DNA of 64,000 nt from Candidatus Riflebacteria bacterium HGW-Riflebacteria-1 (GTDB lineage Bacteria > Muiribacteriota > Ozemobacteria > Ozemobacterales > Ozemobacteraceae): positions 214,034-278,033 of the forward strand of contig PGYB01000010.1 of the NCBI GenBank assembly GCA_002839445.1, written 5' to 3'. Under the pieces are notes generated by a model. The model worked only from the letters and a program-made list of their open reading frames with translations. It did not search any database and was not told the origin of the DNA. The first letter of the stretch is position 1. Every line of letters begins with the position of its first letter. Position numbers and translations under genes: made by a program. Shown piece by piece: positions 17,826 to 25,380 of this stretch.

Positions 17826-17859
17826 CCCCCGGCCCGGTTTCACCTGGCCGGGGGTTTTT
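17826..17859 (+). terminator. Rho-independent terminator of the molybdenum hydroxylase operon
   Basis: CCCCCGGCC at 17826-17834 pairs with GGCCGGGGG at 17846-17854, followed by TTTTT. Confidence 0.93.
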
Positions 17860-17931
17860 GTCAGAGAGGCAGTGCCGAACTCAAATGCCGGTTCATGGGT
17901 AACCTGTTAATTGTGGCGACTGGCCAGCGGT

Positions 17932-19605
17932 TTATCCGGCAAGGCCGCTCTCTGTCTCCGGTACCTCTTCGTTGCTGATATCGCCGGTGAAGACGTTTTC
18001 GCGACGATTGCGATTCAGCCTGGAGAAGCCCTGGGTAAGCTGTTCTACTGCTCTTCTGGTTGAATGAAGAGCGACAAGCAGATTCTCGGTCGCGTCAATC
18101 GGCAGAGCGCCTTTTACCGTAGCATCGAGAACGCCCTTCTGGGCGTCCTTGTAAGCTCGCCAAAGGTTTATCAATACAGGATTTTTCTGAAATTCAGAGT
18201 ATGAAACAGCCTCTGAAAAATTCTCGGGTTTAAAGCTTTCGTTAGCTGCATCAAGAACGGCCTGCAGAAGAGGCCCGGGATATTTATCAGCCAGGCGGCG
18301 AGAATGATGTGTCAGAACACGCATGGCCGGTGCCAGCCTGGCAACTTCCTGAAAGTGCCTGGAAATATAGAGGGTTGCGGCAAGGTCGTTGGCCACGTCT
18401 TCGGGCATGAATTCAGTTCTGACTTCACCAACATAATCAGTAATTGCCGAGCCAAGATTGCGCACAGCAGAAGACTTCTTCTCAATTTCCTCATCAGGCT
18501 TACCTGGCAGAAGCGCAGACCTGGCGATTTCTCGTGAAATCTCAGACAGTCGCACAAGCTCTTCATTCAGGGCAAGAACTGCCATTGCAGGAGTTGACTT
18601 CAGAGTAGCATCAAGGTGTTTCGGACATCCGATATCCTCGTCTTCACTGCGGAAAAGGGTTTCGAGCCAGGTTGCCAGACGGCTTGCCAACGGCAGCATA
18701 ATGCATACCCCCAGAATGTTAAACACTGAATGAAACATAGCAAGCGCTGTCGCCGGACTCTTCTGGGCATCGCCGTTTCCGCTCAGATAAGAAATAATAG
18801 TCATAAGGAAGGGCAATATCAACAAAGCGACAACACCGGTTATAACGTTAAAAAGAATGTGGCCCAGCGCAAGCCTCCTGGCTGACGGAGTCGCCTTGAA
18901 TACAGCCACGGCTGCCGTCGAAGTTGTGCCAAGATTAGCGCCAACAACTGCTGCCGCTGCTTGTTCAAGACCAACAACGCCGCCGGCGGCGGCCGTGAGT
19001 ATAATCGCTATGGCAGCGCTCGAAGACTGGGTAAGCACGGTGGCAACAAGACCGATGACAACGAAAGTCAGTATCCCGCCGGCTTCCTGACCGGAGGCAA
19101 CGCTGGCGCTATAGGCGGTGGCGAGACCACCAAATGCGTCTTTTAAAATAGACAGGCCTAGAAAGAAAAGACCAAAGCCGGCGAGAGATTCGCCAAAACC
19201 CTTCCAGCGTCGCGATGGTATGACAAGCTTGGTAATCACGCCAATTGTCAGTATCGGCAGTGCAAATGAGTCGATCTTGAAGCCGAAGCCGACAATGCTG
19301 ACAAGCCAACCGGTCATGGTTGTACCCACGTTGGTTCCAAAAATAACTCCGAGAGCCTGGCGCATGGTAAGAACGCCGGCGTTAACAAAGCCTATGGTTG
19401 CAACAGTTACAGCGCTGGAGGACTGAACAAGCCCGGTAACCAGAACTCCGGCAAAAACACCGCGCAATGGTGTCGAAGTCCAGCGGCCAAGCAACTTTTT
19501 CAACCCGGTTCCGGCAAACACTGTCAAACCTTCGGTCATCATCTGCATTGCAAGCAGGAAAAGCGCAAGTCCGCCAAGTGCATTCACAACAATTTCAAAA
19601 GTCAT
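17932..19605 (-). CDS. Na/Pi cotransporter family protein with PhoU-like C-terminus
   Basis: The product is 557 aa with GAGG 5 bases before the ATG. The membrane half (residues 1-310) has the duplicated Na_Pi_cotrans repeats with QSSSAVTVATIGFVNAG and TQSSSAAIAIILTAAAGG, the QSSS motifs that bind Na+ and phosphate. Residues about 340-535 are a helical PhoU-like domain. This inner-membrane protein is expected to take up inorganic phosphate (or in some species other anions) with Na+. An alkaline phosphatase is encoded 13 kb upstream, but nothing shows joint control. The DNA from 19606 to 19877 is AT-rich and non-coding. Confidence 0.93.
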   Translation of the reverse strand: MTFEIVVNALGGLALFLLAMQMMTEGLTVFAGTGLKKLLGRWTSTPLRGVFAGVLVTGLVQSSSAVTVATIGFVNAGVLTMRQALGVIFGTNVGTTMTGWLVSIVGFGFKIDSFALPILTIGVITKLVIPSRRWKGFGESLAGFGLFFLGLSILKDAFGGLATAYSASVASGQEAGGILTFVVIGLVATVLTQSSSAAIAIILTAAAGGVVGLEQAAAAVVGANLGTTSTAAVAVFKATPSARRLALGHILFNVITGVVALLILPFLMTIISYLSGNGDAQKSPATALAMFHSVFNILGVCIMLPLASRLATWLETLFRSEDEDIGCPKHLDATLKSTPAMAVLALNEELVRLSEISREIARSALLPGKPDEEIEKKSSAVRNLGSAITDYVGEVRTEFMPEDVANDLAATLYISRHFQEVARLAPAMRVLTHHSRRLADKYPGPLLQAVLDAANESFKPENFSEAVSYSEFQKNPVLINLWRAYKDAQKGVLDATVKGALPIDATENLLVALHSTRRAVEQLTQGFSRLNRNRRENVFTGDISNEEVPETESGLAG

Positions 19606-19877
19606 TATGCCTCACCCATAGAAAATTATTCAGCCTCTCATAAAGCCTGTCATAATAATTGAATCTACAACCGCAAATCAAAAAAGCCTATTCCGGTAGC
19701 TTGAATCGATAATCTCATAACAGGTAAAAAAGGCCGGGCTAATACTAGCATAATCAGACCGGAATTGTTACCCGACAACAATTGGCTTGATCAATTCTAG
19801 AGGGTAATTATATGATTGTTTTTCAAAGTGAAATTTTATAAGCTGGAGCTATGAAAAATTATTCTGGAGATGTACAG

Positions 19878-21173
19878 ATGAAAAAACACCTGGTGATGTT
19901 CTTGCTCATGGTTGCACTTTTTACGACAGGGGTGGCGCAAGCAGTTGATCTGCAAGCTGCGCAGAAGATAGAGGATGTGGTAGCAAAATGCGTTGCCGAA
20001 GTCAGATCACTACTGCTTCCTTTTGGAGCAGAAGCCGGATTTCCTGCTGTCAGACCCGCAGGGTTGACCGACGCCAGTTATCAGCAACTCTACCGTGCTG
20101 CAGCCAGCAGAGCGCAGAAGGGCAGCCAGATAATGGCCGACTTTATAAGCGCAAACAAGTTGCCTTACCGTGTTGAATTCAGCGCACGCTACTTCATGAA
20201 GCGCCTTGAAATCGCCTCGCACGAATATGACGGCATGACCGGAAACGAGAAGGTTTTTGAACACCTTTGCCGTGAATTTGCAGCAGCATGCGATAGAGGC
20301 TTTCAGGAATTGCGCCTCTGGTCGGTTCCAGAAATGCTCGCCTTTGACAATATCTGGTTCAAAAACATTCAGGCAAGCTTTATACCGGTAAAAGCAAAGA
20401 TGCAGCTGGCAGTAGTTCCAGCTGGCATAGATCCTTCCCAGGCAAAAATAGTCTGGAAAGAAGCTGCCACTGCTCTTGTTGAAGCAGGTAATGAGGCCGG
20501 AATCGCTTCGACGAAAGTCGGTGCCGGTGGCCTGATTGGTATGCCAGCCTGGCGCCTGCGTCTCGCGATCAAATACTTCAAAGCTGCTGCCAAAGCCGCG
20601 GTTATTGATATGTGGCATGTTAACGAAAACAACCCGAAGATATGGGTGACTGCCTGTAAAAAGCTGCGTCGCGAAATCGAAATAATCAATGGCGAGATCA
20701 GTAATTTTCTGGCACTGCATGGTGGTAATCCCGAAGAAGTAAAGCCTGTGCTGTACATGATGTCAGCCTCCACTGCCATAAATATGGCCGATGCAGGCGA
20801 AGAAATCGAGATCAAGGCCAGCGCCTCAGACAAAGGCATGACAGTCGAAACAGGCATTAACAGCCTTACTATTTACGGAATCGCTGATGGCCCGGAACCC
20901 GCTTACGACATAATGGGCATGCCAGCAGGCGATTACGCACGCAGCGTTCGTTTCACCCTTGATATTGACAAGGCACCTACCACCGATGCTTTCGGCAACA
21001 CCAACTACACCAAGAAAAATCGACGTATTTTCACAGTCATGACATCTAAGGGAGCTACAGCCGAGCAGGTCGCCGTGGCTCTTGCCAGAAAGGTAAACGA
21101 TGCCCGTGATTTCAGGGCAAAGGCCAGCGCAGAATCGCCCGAACAGGCACGCATCGACTTCAGTCATCGCTAA
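19878..21173 (+). CDS. Exported protein of unknown function
   Basis: The product is 431 aa from ATG 19878, chosen because GGAG lies 8 bases upstream and a signal peptide (MKKHLVMFLLMVALFTTGVAQA) follows. An in-frame ATG at 19851 has poorer spacing. The mature protein is mostly helical with many Ala, Lys and Glu residues up to about residue 290, then a beta-rich C-terminal part (EIEIKASASDKG, RSVRFTLDIDKAP, RRIFTVMTS). No domain is recognised and no Cys pairs or catalytic motifs stand out. It is monocistronic, with a terminator directly after it. Confidence 0.75.
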   Translation: MKKHLVMFLLMVALFTTGVAQAVDLQAAQKIEDVVAKCVAEVRSLLLPFGAEAGFPAVRPAGLTDASYQQLYRAAASRAQKGSQIMADFISANKLPYRVEFSARYFMKRLEIASHEYDGMTGNEKVFEHLCREFAAACDRGFQELRLWSVPEMLAFDNIWFKNIQASFIPVKAKMQLAVVPAGIDPSQAKIVWKEAATALVEAGNEAGIASTKVGAGGLIGMPAWRLRLAIKYFKAAAKAAVIDMWHVNENNPKIWVTACKKLRREIEIINGEISNFLALHGGNPEEVKPVLYMMSASTAINMADAGEEIEIKASASDKGMTVETGINSLTIYGIADGPEPAYDIMGMPAGDYARSVRFTLDIDKAPTTDAFGNTNYTKKNRRIFTVMTSKGATAEQVAVALARKVNDARDFRAKASAESPEQARIDFSHR

Positions 21174-21186
21174 GATCGCAATATCA

Positions 21187-21226
21187 GCCACCAGTCAGGA
21201 AACCCCGGCTGGTGGCTTTCTCATTT
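21187..21226 (+). terminator. Rho-independent terminator
   Basis: GCCACCAG at 21187-21194 pairs with CTGGTGGC at 21209-21216, followed by TTTCTCATTTT. Nothing convincing is coded between here and 21458. Confidence 0.85.
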
Positions 21227-21458
21227 TACGCAGCAGTAAAAACGGCAAAGATGCCACGATTCACCGGTTCAGACAGTTCCACAAAGTTAATACCCTGGCG
21301 ATGATCTTCAGAGCTGGACAGTCAAACGAACTCTTCGATCCTCTGGCGCAATTACATCGACGGCAAAACCTCATCATAAAAGATCTGGCGTTTACATACG
21401 AGATGCACCCTTAAATGACATACTTTTTCATGCCGCCTGAAAATGTTAAGCTTGAGCT

Positions 21459-23444
21459 ATGCAGGTTATAACCACAAAACAGACTGCCAGTATGCTCGAA
21501 GTTTCTGAAGCCACAGTCAGAAACTGGATCAGGCATGGCCTCATTTCGCCTGTTGCCGGCAGCAGAAGCCGATTTTCGGCAATCGCCGTCGAAACGCTAA
21601 AACAGAGAATCGCTGATGGAGAGCTCGATCGTCTGCGGCGCCGCGCCAACAAAAAGAAGACCAGCGACTCGTTCATACCTGATGAATATCTTGATAACCC
21701 GGCATTCAGTGGCGAGCTTGCGACAATCAGAGCAATTTTTCTCGAAAATACCATCGACATCGACAATGCCTTATTTGCGCTGACGCTTAAACAGCTGGTT
21801 CTGCGCGGGGAAGCGGCAATCGCCAGCGATCAGTTATTCGCAGCCGCCAGCTGCCATGCCGTTTTGCGCAAGCCTCTGGCCAACGAACTCACTATCTGGT
21901 TCAAAGAACTCCCGCCGCGCACAGCTGCCGCTAAACAGGCTGGCACAAAGCTTTTCAATGCACTCAGTGACGCATCACACGACGACAGCATCGGCATAAT
22001 CTATCAGTCACTCATGCAGGCCGGCAGCAAGGCAAACAAAGGTTCGTTTTACACGCCCGCCGCGATAATCGACAACATTTTCAAAGATCACGCCGACCAG
22101 CAGGGTCTGTTTCTCGACCCCTGCTGTGGCACTGGCCAGTTCCTGCTGCGCGCCGCAAAGCATGGCTATAACGACCCAAACCGCCTTTATGGTTTTGATT
22201 CTGACCGGCTCGCAGTCAGAATAGCGCGCATCAATCTGCTGCTGGCTTTTACCGAAACCACTTTTTCACCGCAGGTTTATCACGCCGATACCTTGCTGCA
22301 AAAAGGCGCTGCAGAGCTTTTCGACATAAGCGACCCGAAGAGACGGTTTACCCTCATCGCCACCAATCCACCATGGGGCGCCAACTTTGCCGCCACCGAA
22401 CAGGCGAAGCTCGGCAAGCTCTACCCGGCGATAAAATCACGCGAATCTTTCTCGTATTTCCTGGCCAGAAGCCTCGAGCTGGCAGCCGCCGACGCAGTAG
22501 TATCGTTCATTTTGCCTGAATCATTTCTCAACATCAGAGTTCACGCAGACATTCGCCGCCACCTGCTGGCAAAAACCCGTATTCTAGCAATTCACTCGCT
22601 CGCCAGGCCTTTTAAAAACGTCTTTACCCCGGTAATACGGCTGGACCTGCTCAACGCAGAACCAGAGCCAAACTGGCAGATCCATCTGAAAAAGCCCGTC
22701 GCAACCTGCCCGGCCACAATGAAAAAGCGTGACTGCCCCGACGAAACGGTTGCGCAGGCAAAATTTGCCGCCAGCAGCGGCAGTATATTCGAAACCTCGA
22801 TATCCGAAGATGAATACCGGATTATCGGCAAGCTTTACGCGCTGCCACACCTGACCCTGCGCGACAACGCCGACTGGGCACTTGGCATTGTTACCGGTGA
22901 CAACACCCGGCACGTCTCTGCAATTGCAGAGACTGGCATGGAACCGATTTATCGCGGCAGCGACATCATGCCATACCGATTGCGGCCAGCAACATCCTTT
23001 GTTAACTTTAAACCGGCAATTTTCCAGCAGGTTGCGGCAACAACCAGATATAGAGCACCTGAAAAGCTGATATACAAATTCATCTCGAACAGACTCGTGT
23101 TTGCCTACGATGACAAACAGTCGCTGACCCTCAACAGCGCCAACATATTGATTCCCAGGCTCGCTGGCCATCCGATCAAAGCAGTAATGTGCCTTTTGAA
23201 TTCAAAACTGCTGCAGTTTGTCTTTGCAAAAAAATACAATACCCGCAAGGTGTTACGCGGCGACCTCGAAAAGCTTCCACTACCGCTTTTTTCGGAAAAA
23301 GTTACGCGTGAGCTGGTTGCGCTTGTCGATCGCGCAATCAACGGAGAAGCGGTTTTCGACGCGATTGACACGCTGATTTTTATCTCTCTCAGTTTTTCCC
23401 AGGCAGAGATAGATTTGATTTTGTCAGGAATTGCTTTAGAATAA
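21459..23444 (+). CDS. N6-adenine DNA methyltransferase with N-terminal MerR-like helix-turn-helix
   Basis: The product is 661 aa. Residues 1-40 (TKQTASMLEVSEATVRNWIRHGLI) are a BldC/MerR-type helix-turn-helix. Residues about 200-400 are an N6-Mtase domain: motif I LDPCCGTGQFLLRA near residue 218 binds SAM, and the catalytic motif NPPW lies near residue 302. Residues about 480-640 resemble the TaqI-like target recognition domain, including YNTRKVLRGDLEKLPLP. This is the architecture of a type II or type I-like adenine methylase. There is no endonuclease, specificity subunit or helicase next to it, so it looks like an orphan or a single-chain enzyme without a nuclease domain. The ribosome-binding site is weak. 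Confidence 0.88.
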   Translation: MQVITTKQTASMLEVSEATVRNWIRHGLISPVAGSRSRFSAIAVETLKQRIADGELDRLRRRANKKKTSDSFIPDEYLDNPAFSGELATIRAIFLENTIDIDNALFALTLKQLVLRGEAAIASDQLFAAASCHAVLRKPLANELTIWFKELPPRTAAAKQAGTKLFNALSDASHDDSIGIIYQSLMQAGSKANKGSFYTPAAIIDNIFKDHADQQGLFLDPCCGTGQFLLRAAKHGYNDPNRLYGFDSDRLAVRIARINLLLAFTETTFSPQVYHADTLLQKGAAELFDISDPKRRFTLIATNPPWGANFAATEQAKLGKLYPAIKSRESFSYFLARSLELAAADAVVSFILPESFLNIRVHADIRRHLLAKTRILAIHSLARPFKNVFTPVIRLDLLNAEPEPNWQIHLKKPVATCPATMKKRDCPDETVAQAKFAASSGSIFETSISEDEYRIIGKLYALPHLTLRDNADWALGIVTGDNTRHVSAIAETGMEPIYRGSDIMPYRLRPATSFVNFKPAIFQQVAATTRYRAPEKLIYKFISNRLVFAYDDKQSLTLNSANILIPRLAGHPIKAVMCLLNSKLLQFVFAKKYNTRKVLRGDLEKLPLPLFSEKVTRELVALVDRAINGEAVFDAIDTLIFISLSFSQAEIDLILSGIALE

Positions 23445-23486
23445 GGTTGGATACGCTTGCTTGTGGGTTTATTATTAATCCGCTGA

Positions 23487-23583
23487 GATTGCTTTGTCGT
23501 TCTGCTTCACATAAAGATTCGCAGAACTCCTCGCAATGACATATAAAATGGAACTTTGTCATTACAAGCGCAGCAAAGCAATC
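23487..23583. repeat. MITE-like element with inverted ends
   Basis: GATTGCTTTG at 23487-23496 and CAAAGCAATC at 23574-23583 are perfect 10-base inverted ends about 97 bases apart, with internal CTCGCAATGAC and GTCATTACAAGCGC. The family appears related to the element at 52086. Confidence 0.6.
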
Positions 23584-23631
23584 TTACCGTATTACAAATG
23601 TCATCAGGTTTGCACAGCGAGGAGAAAGACA

Positions 23632-25086
23632 ATGGCACTGATATTCAGATCCAGTTCGATTATATACAAAGCATTGGTCGTTGGCGCGTTCTGCGCAGCG
23701 TTGCTGCTGCCGCAGCAGGCTGAAGCACGTGTACTGGCCGGCAGCGTAACCGAGCGTAAGATTAATCGCAAGATCGAGAGCATGCTCAAGGCGGCCCGCA
23801 AAAATTATGACAACGGAAAAGTACAGGTGGCCCTTGAGAATTACTGGAAAATCCTCGAAATCGACCCGCAGGAAACCTTTGCTTATCTCGAACTCGGCGA
23901 GATTTATGTCGGCCTGCGCATTTACGACCGTGCCATAGAGTTGCTCGAACCCGGACTGACCATGGCACAGCGCGAAATGGACAGAGACACGATCTGTTAT
24001 TATTATTGCGTATTGACCCAGGCGCATCTCGCGCTTAACCAGACCGGTCTGGCTAACAAAACCCTGATAAAGGCTGCTGAAGCTGCGCCAAAGAACCCGA
24101 TGCCGCGCGAGATTCTCGGCGACATTTATCTCGCCAACAACCGTATTGCCGACGCCATTAAGGCCTACAAAAAGGCGATCGAACTTGACCCTGACTATCA
24201 ATCCGCCAAGGAAAAGCTTGGCACAGTGATGGCAAAGCATGGCGACCAGACACAAACCCGTGCCAAAGACCACAGCGCAATTGCCAGAAAAGCCGAGCCA
24301 TTGCCGCCGCAAAAAACCATCGCAAAAGCACCGGCTAAACCAGTCGCGACTGCCATTGCCGGCACACCGCAGAAGGTTGCGACAACAGCAGCAACCCAGA
24401 CGCCAGCAAGACCACAGCCGGCAACTGCAGTCAATGTAGATGATACTGAACCAGAAGGGTCAGAAAACGAAACCGGCGAAATTGACGAAGACAGCGAAGA
24501 AGATTCTGATAACGATGTTGTCGAAGTAAGCTCAAGTGATAAAACAGGCGAAGAGGTCACAGCGAGTAGCGCTATTCCTGACGATATGTCACCTCTGCCA
24601 TTACCGGTCCCGGCAAAACCTGCAACAACGCCGGCACAGCCCGCTCAGGCAACTACGACGCCCCGGCCGCTGCCTGGCAGCCAGATGACAACTCAAACAG
24701 CGACGATTCCTGCCGCGGTAACGCCAGCGACAGCTATGGCAGCAACCGCATCACCAACAGCTGACGCCAAACCAGAAACGGCAAAAGCAGCCGCTCCTTC
24801 GGCCAGCGCCCAGGAAATCGAAGATCAGATAGACAAACTGCTCGCAGGAACACCTGAAGACAAAAGCGCAGCGGTAAGCTTTTTTTTAAAACTCGAAGAA
24901 AAGGGCCTGACCGAAATTGAAGAACTTCTCTACGACCCAGACCCCGAAGTTCGCATCATTGCAGTCAGAACCGTTACTGAGTTCAAGGCTTTCAAACAGC
25001 GAGTCAAGACTATGCTCGAAGATGCCAATGAAGACCCTGATCCGGCTGTTGGCGAAGAAATCGAAAAAGCTCTCGCCAAACTGTAA
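23632..25086 (+). CDS. Exported or anchored TPR protein with C-terminal HEAT-like repeat
   Basis: The product is 484 aa from ATG 23632 (GAGGAGAAAG upstream); a longer frame from 23536 would start inside the repeat. A hydrophobic N-terminal segment (residues 12-28, ending QAEA) is a signal peptide. Residues about 40-190 contain TPR units (AYLELGEIYVGLRIYDRAIELL, REILGDIYLANNRIADAIKAYKKAIELDP). Residues about 205-400 are a low-complexity Ala/Thr/Pro linker with an acidic patch. Residues about 405-484 are HEAT-like (IEELLYDPDPEVRIIAVRTVTEF). Probably a periplasmic scaffold; partner unknown. Confidence 0.8.
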   Translation: MALIFRSSSIIYKALVVGAFCAALLLPQQAEARVLAGSVTERKINRKIESMLKAARKNYDNGKVQVALENYWKILEIDPQETFAYLELGEIYVGLRIYDRAIELLEPGLTMAQREMDRDTICYYYCVLTQAHLALNQTGLANKTLIKAAEAAPKNPMPREILGDIYLANNRIADAIKAYKKAIELDPDYQSAKEKLGTVMAKHGDQTQTRAKDHSAIARKAEPLPPQKTIAKAPAKPVATAIAGTPQKVATTAATQTPARPQPATAVNVDDTEPEGSENETGEIDEDSEEDSDNDVVEVSSSDKTGEEVTASSAIPDDMSPLPLPVPAKPATTPAQPAQATTTPRPLPGSQMTTQTATIPAAVTPATAMAATASPTADAKPETAKAAAPSASAQEIEDQIDKLLAGTPEDKSAAVSFFLKLEEKGLTEIEELLYDPDPEVRIIAVRTVTEFKAFKQRVKTMLEDANEDPDPAVGEEIEKALAKL

Positions 25087-25151
25087 ATAATACTATTCAC
25101 ATAAAATTCGTTCACAGCGAAAAACTGGATATCGGAGTCGTCTTCGTGTTT

Positions 25152-25250
25152 GTCATTATGCGCGTAGCGAAGCGGAGTCGCAGAATGACGATTACGACGT
25201 GCAGGACATACTAGTGCGAGAACGAACGAAATAAGTAGAATTGGTATAAT
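25152..25250. repeat. Half family A repeat joined to a family B repeat with extended -10
   Basis: Bases 25152-25189 (GTCATTATGCG to CGCAGAATGAC) are a short family A copy. It runs directly into family B sequence ACGATTACGACGTGCAGGA with CTAGTGCGAGAACGA, which ends in GAATTGGTATAAT at 25238-25250. TGGTATAAT is a perfect extended -10 element on the plus strand. No convincing gene follows it, since a 74-codon frame from 25253 runs across the terminator. Confidence 0.6.
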
Positions 25251-25329
25251 TCATGGCAACATCACCGCCAGCCAGGCTCGTTTTACTTCAGAGCCGGCCT
25301 TGTGGCCATATTGAATCTGTGCTAAAACG

Positions 25330-25365
25330 AAACAGGCTGCTTCGCAAATGCGAAGCAGCCTGTTT
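25330..25365. terminator. Bidirectional terminator hairpin
   Basis: AAACAGGCTGCTTCGC and GCGAAGCAGCCTGTTT form a perfect 16-bp stem with a 4-base loop, with T/A tracts on both sides. It ends the minus-strand 899-aa gene and could stop plus-strand transcription too. Confidence 0.85.
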
Positions 25366-25380
25366 TAAGAGCTTAAGAAA

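Noticed and set aside
21220..21458. Possible gene remnant between the terminator and the methyltransferase
   Set aside because: Neither strand gives a frame with a start, ribosome-binding site or recognisable similarity; I see nothing there.
21459..23444. Complete restriction-modification system
   Set aside because: Only the methyltransferase chain is present. There is no nuclease motif in it and no nuclease, helicase or specificity subunit beside it.
23536..23631. Upstream extension of the TPR protein
   Set aside because: The extension lies in the MITE-like element; the internal ATG at 23632 has a good ribosome-binding site and signal peptide.
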